NCBI GenBank assembly: GCA_026874595.1
Contig: CM049308.1
Location: 20,871,867 to 20,935,866 of the forward strand
From: Sipunculus nudus
Taxonomy: Eukaryota; Annelida; Sipuncula; Golfingiida; Sipunculidae
Reading direction: 5' to 3'
DNA length: 64,000 nucleotides
Positions 55,532-64,000 of this stretch are shown here, piece by piece. Each line of letters begins with the position of its first letter. Position 1 is the stretch's first letter. Made by a program: the position numbers and the translations under genes. The notes under the pieces are model-generated. The model did not search any database and was not told the DNA's origin. It worked only from the letters and a program-made list of their open reading frames with translations.

Positions 55532-56030
55532 GTTGCGGCGAGGTGTATAGACGGGACCACATTCAAACTGGAGTGTACAATATAAAGCCGAGGGGGGCGT
55601 GAGTTCTCTGTGAGAAGACAAACCCGATGTGGACCGTGCTGATGAGAAGATTCAATGGAAGTGTTATTTTCTATCGTAATTGGGAAGAATACAGGGAAGG
55701 CTTCGGAGACCACGCTGGTAAATACTGGGCAGGGAATGAATTTATGCACCGTCTCAATAATCAGCACAGGTACAAACTCAGAATCGTCTTTAAAGTAAAG
55801 AGAACTGGAAATTCATATTACGTAGACTTTGGAGAGTTTAAATTTGGCCCTGTAGCTGACGGATATCGGTTGGCTATTGGCAGGGAGTCATCGGGGAGTG
55901 GAATAAAGGGTTACCTGATATACCACAGCGGATCAATGTTTTCTACAAGGGCCAGAGATAATGATGCAAATAGTCTTTCATGTGCCAGGCTGTATCAGGC
56001 ACGGCAAAGAATTGTAAACAGACCAGTTAT
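55532..56030 (+). pseudogene. Fibrinogen-related domain exon with in-frame TGA and lost C-terminus
   Basis: After the acceptor 'atgttttgtag' (55,531) the frame reads CGEVYRRDHIQTGVYNIKPR, a typical start of a fibrinogen C-terminal domain, then TGA at 55,600-55,602, then VLCEKTNPMWTVLMRRFNGS. It continues with FYRNWEEYREGFG, YWAGNEFMHRLN, GYRLAIG and FSTRARDNDANSLSCARLYQ. These are the standard domain blocks, including the Cys and the DND region of the calcium site. After SCARLYQ the sequence leaves the family, without the expected Trp-rich block, and the frame ends at 56,082. About 60 C-terminal residues are missing. Such domains recognise pathogens or debris in mollusc plasma. The stop and the truncation argue for a pseudogene or allele-specific lesion. 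A TGA read through or spliced around cannot be excluded. Confidence 0.85.
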
Positions 56031-56279
56031 CTTATTGGTCTTATTCTTTGTTCTGCGCAAGCCCTGGTGTAAAAAATGCTAAGCAAAGTAGCAGTTAATG
56101 GGAAGGAAATCTGGAACCATCGCGTGTATAACCGCTAGACAAGGAGTGTATCGTAGATAGAAAAGGTAGATATGGTAAAAGTTAAAAGCAAGTGGATTTT
56201 TGGTATGATAGATAAGCCACAAACAACAATTATCTAGAGGTGATATTTACTATTCTTGAATATATATCCCACATTTATA

Positions 56280-57031
<752 letters not shown>

Positions 57032-59290
57032 CTGTAAATGAAACAAAACAAGCAAATTTAAGGAATTAATATTCCTCGCTTTTCCCTTCAAGTGGTGAGT
57101 AAGTGCAAATAATTTTAACCACGCTTATCAGATGGCAGCACTGGGCAGTTCCTGCAGAATTTCAAGTAATGTATGTCCACCGCTGGCGACACCTGTTGGT
57201 GATTAGTGAAACTAAATGCGCTGATTCAGCATATCAAAAATCAAATATCATATTGTATTATTATCTTGTGAGACAGACTCTCCATAACCAGACCCAACCA
57301 AGTTAAGCATGATAGCAATCTCTGACCCAAATTTGAATGAAATCAGGTAATATTAAGAAAGTTATCGCTCGGAAACCTGACGGACGGACAGACAGACAGA
57401 CGGACAGACAGAGAGAGTGACAGACAGACAGACCAATATCAGTGTCCCTAGTTCCGAGGAAGCGGGAGATAATAATTGAGATTAATAAATGAATGATGTA
57501 TGTAATTGTAAATATCCTGGTCTTTTAGGTGAATTTTTGCTGTTAATGAAAAATGATAGTTATAATGCATAATCAAGTCAGTATAGACTCTGATATCAAT
57601 ATGTCACCGATAAAACTCCTGATTGGGAAGAGTCTAACTGAGTACCGTCGAATTTGGAAACTACCAGCTCGGATGAAAAAAACATCCCGTCCAACCGGAT
57701 CCATATGGGATGAATTAATTTTTTCGTCTTGTATGACATATAGCTCTTGCGTTTCCGGTCACATTCAAATGCGACCATGTTTTCCTTGCATGTCGAGCAT
57801 TACTTAGTTCTAAAGGGGCCTTTCCAAAATGTCCATTCCTGACAATTCTACCCCGATTTTTGTTTCCAAATCGTATACTATAGGCTGTTACTGGAATCCC
57901 AAAGTGTCTACTAACAAATTTTATTTAAATAGTTATTGAATTTCTCTAATATTTGTTACATAATCTTGCATTATGAACGTTGGACATTGGGAGTCCATTC
58001 AACTTTTTCAACTCAAATAGTTGAGAAGCTGATTAATAAATTATTGGTTGTAAAAAAAGGATGAAAGAATTTTAGTTTTGCCGTTTTGTCGTTTTAATTT
58101 CGTAAAAAGGAATCAGCCCTTGGTTCCCCATTTAAAATTTCGGAAAATGTGTTGTTGGGGACATACCCGAACAAGTCAGAATACGTTTTTGGAAACAACC
58201 ACTAAATTACCCATAAACTTACAGTAGACATCTTGTGAGATAATATATTTTGGGCATGAACCGTTTTCGACCCCCCCCCCCCCCCCAACCCCATTCCAAA
58301 TTTCTGGATTTCTACTACCTACTTTTGCGTACGCCCTATTGCACGGTCAGCTTGGTGTAAATGTAGAATCATCACTCGAGAAAGCATACAACAGCAAAAT
58401 GCAATTATATGTTGATTTATTCTGTACAATGATTTCGAACAGAACTGAACGGGTCTTGTGCTCAGTTAAGAATACAGCGCCAATCTGCTTTCCCCCTTGT
58501 CTCCACTCCCAGTCTTAACCCATACGAAAGCTTTGAGCTATCACGGCTTTACATGTCACACAAAACACAATATAACTATAAAAAAAACAATTAAAAAGCA
58601 AATATAAGACAATGCTTGCCGCTGGGAACCGCGTCAGTTAAGGTGCAATAAGTGTTAATGGAGTTCAAAAGAATGCAGACAATGGAGTACGGTATGCACT
58701 CAGACATACTCTGTCAACCAAACGCCTATATGAAAATTCTGGAGACGTTGGGGTGACAGACCAACCCACTGGGTTGTGATTAAGTTTATGTCAAGCAGAT
58801 GTACGTGCCATTTCTGACCTTACTCTTTCGTGACCGTCTGCATGTCAAAATGATATTTTCACCATTTTTATAGAAAAACATGTTGCCACATCCCAAATCA
58901 AGAACTTAAATTCATCAAATCTAAAGTACATTTATATATCGTGATAATTGGAAACGAAGGCTTTTTTTAAGAATTTTTTTTTCAAATGTCATTCGGATAC
59001 ACATTGGATGCGGGTGGACATGATCCGAATATAATTATGTAGTGGTTAAATTTAAGTGCGATCTTAATATAGAAAATTTATTCAGATAATGTTAATTATA
59101 TGATACATAGAGAGCATAGAGGCCTATATGTATTGAATGTATTTAATGTATAGAGATTGTTCTTATTACACTTTTATACACAGAATACAGAAGAAAAGCG
59201 TCAATAGTGTGCAGCACAGCTGGGGCAGCGATTGTAATGCTGAACATGTCACTTCAATCATAATATATTAAAAAACAAGCGCACCGCAAA
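57032..59290. other. Gene-free stretch with GACA microsatellite and C run
   Basis: 57,380-57,435 is a GACGGACAGACA microsatellite that ends a diverged dispersed repeat (from about 57,110, 'tggcgacacctgttggtgat'). A C run lies at 58,271-58,286. No gene recognised. The frame 57,553-57,807 has no domain. Confidence 0.5.
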
Positions 59291-59295
59291 CGTGG

Positions 59296-59660
59296 ATAAT
59301 ACGCCCGTCGTGTATCAGGTGAACTTTGGTGAACTGACATTAAATTTGCGTGAATTTCGATGAGAAGGTAATTCAGGTGAGAAACTCTATTGGTAAATAT
59401 GTACAATGAGTTTCATGAAAATCCACAGGATTTTTGGTAAGTCAACCAGGTGCCTCGAATAATGGTGACCTCTGACCTTATTAAATATGCATGGATGTTG
59501 TAAATAATCAAAGTCGGGCGAGATAATTTATTGATTAGTAGTTATGGTGAGTTTCGTAAAAATCCATCAAAGCCCCGGTAAGTTATCGCGGTAACACTAT
59601 AAGTTAACGGACGGACGCTTGGTATATAATTATACTCCCGTCATATGACGGGCGTATAAT
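59296..59660. mobile_element. MITE with ATAATACGCCCGTC ends
   Basis: ATAATACGCCCGTC at 59,296 is mirrored with one mismatch by GACGGGCGTATAAT ending at 59,660. Inside are two diverged units with 'gagtttc.t.aaaatccatc' and, near the right end, ACGGACGGACG and a near-perfect hairpin 'ccgtcatatgacggg'. About 365 bp, non-coding. Confidence 0.75.
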
Positions 59661-61089
59661 AAGTGACCCTTTTCTCTTACTTAGAAAACAAAAATAGCTT
59701 AAAACTAAAACATAATTAGGAAGAGAAGGCCGAACCGATAAGGGGTCCAATATTTACTGTTAGCGGTCCGGTCCAGTCCAGCCCGAAATGGTGGACTGCT
59801 CCACAAGTTGTTAGGTTGAAACACCTAGGATCGACCAATTCAACCTTATTTTGTAATTTTTTGCCAAGTATCAGAAACCACGCAATTGATCCAGCGTGTG
59901 AATTCGCCCAATGGTAAACACTTCCCGGACTAACCCTGGTCGAAGTTGCGCGGACTTTTATTTTGACATATCATGTTTAATTTAGTGAATATTGAGTCTA
60001 TGATAAAACGGATCCTTGTTCGAATATCATAATTCTTCTATGTAAGGCCCAGCGTATCATATTCCTTGTTTCTTTGCTCTATTTGTTAAAGGCTAAGTTC
60101 TGAATAATAACTTTCAATACAGCCTTGTTTAATGCTGGGTAGATCAGGAATGCATTTCCCCATGATAAAATCGGATTTGAATCATCGTGTGTATGAATAT
60201 ACCTGATTTCTGAAATATTTTACAACCAGCAATCTGCACTCTAAAGAATGCAAGCCTCCGCCATGTAGGGTTCCCTACTATGGGATGTTCCCAAACTATT
60301 TTTTTTATTCACTTATTCGGCCCATGTCCCGGGGCTTATTCGTGCATAAGTTACAGTTCATTTGTGGATATTCCTTGCCATGTGCAGGATTCATACCAAA
60401 ATCTAATATATCCTTCATTGGCTTATTCCCCAAATGCCCTGAAAATTGCACGAGATTTCGTTCAAATTTGCATGAGTTATGTTGTAAACAAACACACACA
60501 AACATAAACACACGTATGGGAATGAAAGTATATTCTCCCGGTGAAGACAATACTAATATATATTTTTCTTGATTCACGTACGGATGAACACTGAAAATAT
60601 GAAGGCCTCAGGATCACGTCATCAATGTGGTTCGTTTATCGGCGGGTTGTCTCCGAGTCTGCCGTTGTACGTGCAAAGAGGCGGGGGGGGGGGGGGGGGG
60701 TGCGCTAATTTTTAGCCTGGTTTTGCATGACAGGTTAGCCCTGAACTCTCCTGGTTTAGATCAGGTGCAGACGACATAGTTTCATTCTCACAGGTACATA
60801 TGAGTAATCAGATAAAATATATAGTTGTGCTGCTGGTTATATATAAGTGAAGCTCTTACAAAATATCGATATTTTTGATAGACAGAACAACTACCAAATT
60901 TTTTATTGGAAATCATTTAATCGAGTTAAAATGCGGTGATCAAAATAGCTAAATTCCTTATATTAAACGACTCTTTTATCATTATGCCAACCGTAAAAAA
61001 TCTGAGAATAAAATGCAATAGTTTATTTCTAAAATATTGCATGTATCATGACATTCATCATGGAATGTCCCCTGAAGTGACGTGTATTT
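59661..61089. other. Gene-free stretch
   Basis: A G run at 60,683-60,700. Overlapping frames at 60,280-60,577 on both strands show no domain. Nothing else recognised. Confidence 0.4.
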
Positions 61090-61700
61090 ACACCAAATCA
61101 AACACACAGATGATTACTGTGCAAAAACGATTGTAAGTGGCGCCACCTATTTTGCATAAGAGAGCGTGCGATCCTAGATTTTATGGACATGCAAATTGTT
61201 AGACCGATAAGTCAAACCGCTCCTGAGATGTGTCTTCTATACACAAGATAAAGCAATCCATGATCAATGGTCAAGCAAGATTTCAGGCCGATACATTAAA
61301 CCACACCCTAGATAAATGCTTCGATGTATTCTACGAATACGTGATTGTATTTAGTGCCACAAGCCTTGTGTACGAGAAATGGATGAATATGCAAATTTCC
61401 AGGCTGTTACGCCAAAGCACTCCTGAGTTAAGGGCAGTATATTCCACAAAAAACACGACAGTTGGTGGCGCCACCAGTCTTATCTACGACAAAGATATCC
61501 AAGAGGGATGCAACATTGCTATTACATCCATCCACTCCTGAGATATGTGTGATTTTTACCGATAACAGGTTTATGGATAGACGCTATGGGAAACGACTGT
61601 AGATGGAGTCAGGCAGATTTATCAAACCACTCCTGGGATAAATGCATGGATGAATTTTAGGAATACGTGATAATAGGTGGCGCAACTTGTCATGAAAACG
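61090..61700. repeat. Tandemly arranged GGCGCCACC-family repeat
   Basis: Blocks 'actgtgcaaaaacgattgta'/'gtggcgccacc' (61,118-61,148), 'ttggtggcgccaccagtctt' (61,461-61,481) and 'taggtggcgcaacttgt' (61,674-61,691) alternate with 'tcaaacc.ctcctgagat.tgtgt'. The order matches 24.45-24.8 kb and the window start. Period is about 180-320 bases. No coding content. Confidence 0.7.
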
Positions 61701-62593
61701 AGAAACCTACGTAACTTCTTCAAATGCTTCAGGTGAATTCTTTCATTTATTATAAAACCCTCAGCTTCCCAAACCTATATGTTACGCTCTGTCGAGAATC
61801 GCCCTGGTACTTCAATATTTTGTTACAGTGTTAGTATTCAATATAAGATATTTTTTGTCACATTATTAATAAAAACTGAGAATGGAAGGAATAGTTTCAA
61901 CTTTTGCAAAAAAACTTACTTCTTACAATATCTTCCCTGGTTGGTATTTTAATGTCTGGAATTTGAATAAACTGTCATTATTGTTGCATACAAAATGTGT
62001 GAGGGGGGATAGCACCCGGCAGCGCCCTCTGGCTACGGCCCTAATAACTAAATACATTCTGTGGGTTTCTCCATAATATCACAATCTGGCATCACTTTGG
62101 CGAACAAGCACCTATTTTTTCGGTAGTCAGAAAGTGTCCAGATAAAAAGAACGAGAGGCATTAAAACCTGACAAAACACCTGCTGTGATCCCATTTATTG
62201 AGACCCACCTGTCACAAAGAATTCTTTGAATACTTACGAATTCGATATAAGTTAAACAGGCTTTTGGCTAAACTATACGCATAATACCAAAAGGCAACGC
62301 CGCGCGCTGTGTCTGATACAGTTTTTCCGTCCGGGCGCACCTGTTTACCCGTGCTAGGATTCTGAGCCCTATTCTAATATCCTATATCGGCCCCCTGTAA
62401 CTCCTCTGACATATAAGACACTGCAGAAGTAGTTTTCAAATGAGGGTTTTTTAGCTGGCAAAGCATATTAACTTGTGCGTATTCGAGATTATCTAATGCG
62501 CAGGAGATGCAGTTCTGTAGGCATGAGATAGGCCTACTATGCTATAAGTGCGGCCTGGCAAGAAATAAAAGTCTGCATTTCCAATCCATAGAA
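61701..62593. other. Gene-free stretch
   Basis: No exon, RNA or element recognised. The frame 61,882-62,076 lacks domains. Confidence 0.4.
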
Positions 62594-62607
62594 GAGCGAC
62601 AGGACTT

Positions 62608-63021
62608 TTTTATAATATTTTCTTCGTGGAGGTAACCACCTCCATTTTTAATGCTAACTTAACTACGTATTTGTACATCTGCAGAAATCCGTTCCGGTTT
62701 CGGACTGCGTGACAGCGCAGTATCACACGCTTCCTCCCATGTTAAATCCTATTGTCAAACAGGTCCGGTGACTTCTGCACCTGCGGGCCCTGCTGCATAA
62801 TCGTCCCCATTGCTGGGTCATACCACCGAGGAACCCCCGAAAGGCGCACTCGTTTGTGAGTGAAACACGGTCGTTGGGCACGGCCTTCCCACTAAGCCAG
62901 CAGAGCGCTAACCCTGGGTGGTGGCCGACCGTGAAAAATCTCTTCGCCTCGGCTGAGATTCGAACTCACGATCACACGGCTTTGAGTCCTGTGCTCAACC
63001 CGTGAGCCATAGAAGCCGGTT
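62608..63021 (-). mobile_element. tRNA-derived SINE with 14-bp target duplication
   Basis: The insertion is flanked by GAGCGACAGGACTT at 62,594-62,607 and 63,022-63,035. On the minus strand the head reads GGCTTCTATGGCTCACGGG (A-box-like) and later GAGTTCGAATCTC (B box), the internal promoter of a tRNA gene. The anticodon arm does not fold convincingly, so it is tRNA-derived and not a tRNA gene. The body ('cactggggacgatta'-type, then 'gtgtgatactgc.ctgtca') is shared with the next SINE. The 3' end is the A/T-rich stretch at 62,608-62,622. Confidence 0.85.
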
Positions 63022-63288
63022 GAGCGACAGGACTTAACATTATACATAAACTCTCATGGTCTCTCGGGCGTTTGCCCCTTTTCCAAAATAGCCCATTATA
63101 ATACAATTTCAACCACCAGATGTAATTATACAGAGAGCACATCACCTGTTTATGCCTTTTGTCATTAAGGTAAAGGTGTCGTGGCCTCTAAAATCGAGCA
63201 GAAGTCTTCTTCAAGGCAGAAGGCATTACAGTTATCTTTAAAGCATATGCTATGCCAGTCAGAGAGATAACGTAAAATATGAGTAACT

Positions 63289-63597
63289 GGCTTCTGTGGC
63301 TCAGGGGAAGAGCACAGGAATGAAAACCGGACGGTAACGGTCGGTCACACCCAGGATGATTGCTCTGCGGGCTCAAAGGGAAGGTCGTCCCTAACAGCAG
63401 TGCTGCTTTCGGTGGGTCCTGGGTGTTATGACCCTGCACTGGGGACGATTACACACCCAGGTGCAGTAGTTACCAGGCCTGGTCAACACCAGGGTTTATA
63501 ATGAAACGAAGTGTGTGATACTGCACTGTCAAGCAGTCTGAATGCGGAATGAAATTCTGCATGTGTATACACTTACAAACATATTTAAAAAAAATAA
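63289..63597 (+). mobile_element. Second, diverged copy of the same SINE family
   Basis: The head GGCTTCTGTGGCTCAGGGG and the body blocks ('atgaccctgcactggggacg', 'gaagtgtgtgatactgcact', 'tctgcatgtgtata') match the SINE at 62.6-63.0 kb read on the other strand. It ends in an A-rich tail 'tatttaaaaaaaataag'. The B box is eroded, so this copy is probably transcriptionally dead. No clean target duplication. Confidence 0.8.
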
Positions 63598-64000
63598 GAG
63601 ATGAGATGGGATTGTTGGTCATTCTCAAGGGAAACTCATGTTTCAACACAATATGATAAAATTCTTTGTCAGTAGTACCTGGTGGTCACGTTTCTCATAA
63701 ACAGATCTCAAACGTTTATTTAACATATTTCTTAAAGTATCATGAACAGATACCATTCCAGTCACAAGCCAAATTCACATCGTCATTTACAGGGGAAAAA
63801 AACAGATAACACAGGTTGTAAACAGAGTGTGAAAGAAGGACTAAAACTGATGTTTTGGACAGAAATTTCGAGGCGTCTCTCGTCAGGAGAAAATCACTGC
63901 TTGAGTAAGAGCTAACCGTAACTGATTATACTAAACCGGAATATATTAAACCGGTTTTGTTTAGTCTCAGGTATTCCGGTTTTAAGTCTGCACTGTAGTT
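63598..64000. other. Right edge of the window, nothing recognised
   Basis: 'aaaccgg' and 'ccggttt' motifs repeat in the last 70 bases and may belong to an element cut by the window edge. Confidence 0.35.

Noticed and set aside
62926-63017. Complete tRNA gene on the minus strand
   Set aside because: A and B boxes are recognisable, but the anticodon arm does not pair and the unit lies inside a SINE with target duplications.

Overview
This window is eukaryotic nuclear DNA. It is AT-rich, and its few genes are split by introns and set in a dense bed of transposons, MITEs, SINEs, LINE remnants and microsatellites. A lophotrochozoan, most likely a mollusc, fits best. The evidence for that is a fibrinogen-related (FREP-like) locus, repeats ending in GACGGACGGACG followed by a GAGCT-type hairpin, and a MITE with ATACGCCCGTC ends. 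The species cannot be read from the sequence alone.

Host genes. At 1.1-2.8 kb (+) are the last three exons of a trypsin-fold serine protease whose 5' end lies outside the window. At 21.6-22.9 kb (-) is an intact 11-finger C2H2 zinc-finger gene. A decayed paralogue lies at 56.3-57.0 kb (-) and a smaller zinc-finger relic at 50.7 kb (+). At 45.4-46.4 kb (-) is a rhodopsin-class GPCR with a candidate upstream exon and TATA box near 48.4-48.6 kb. At 54.2-56.1 kb (+) is a FREP-like locus: an exon for a signal peptide and helical region, then a fibrinogen-domain exon broken by an in-frame TGA and lacking its C-terminal end. A few possible small exons elsewhere are reported at low confidence.

Mobile DNA. 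The clearest structure is a three-level nest at 10.5-20.1 kb. An element with GGGAGGGTATAATTCGC ends and arrays of the palindrome CGCTGATCAGCG (10,523-20,047; flanking duplication CCACTGGGG) is split by a 6,955-bp element (12,866-19,820; about 163-bp near-identical inverted ends; 7-bp duplication GGTTCAT). That element is in turn split by a 1,530-bp hAT-type element (16,282-17,811; 8-bp duplication CTTATTTC). The middle element carries an exon with a helicase-like P-loop near its left end and a possible opposing exon near its right end. I cannot place it in a superfamily with certainty.

Other elements are a 2.9-kb inverted-repeat element at 30.7-33.6 kb that contains an L1/Tx1-like reverse transcriptase relic and has a 402-bp insert in its right end; MITEs at 28.6, 34.5 and 59.3 kb; a hAT-like element at 36.1 kb; a foldback element at 39.35-40.8 kb; a CR1-like RT fragment at 40.95 kb; an element with a 9-bp duplication at 41.8 kb; a pogo/Tigger element with TA duplication at 51.45 kb that keeps the N-terminal DNA-binding part of its transposase; and two related tRNA-derived SINEs at 62.6-63.6 kb. 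No CRISPR array, rRNA gene or complete tRNA gene was seen.
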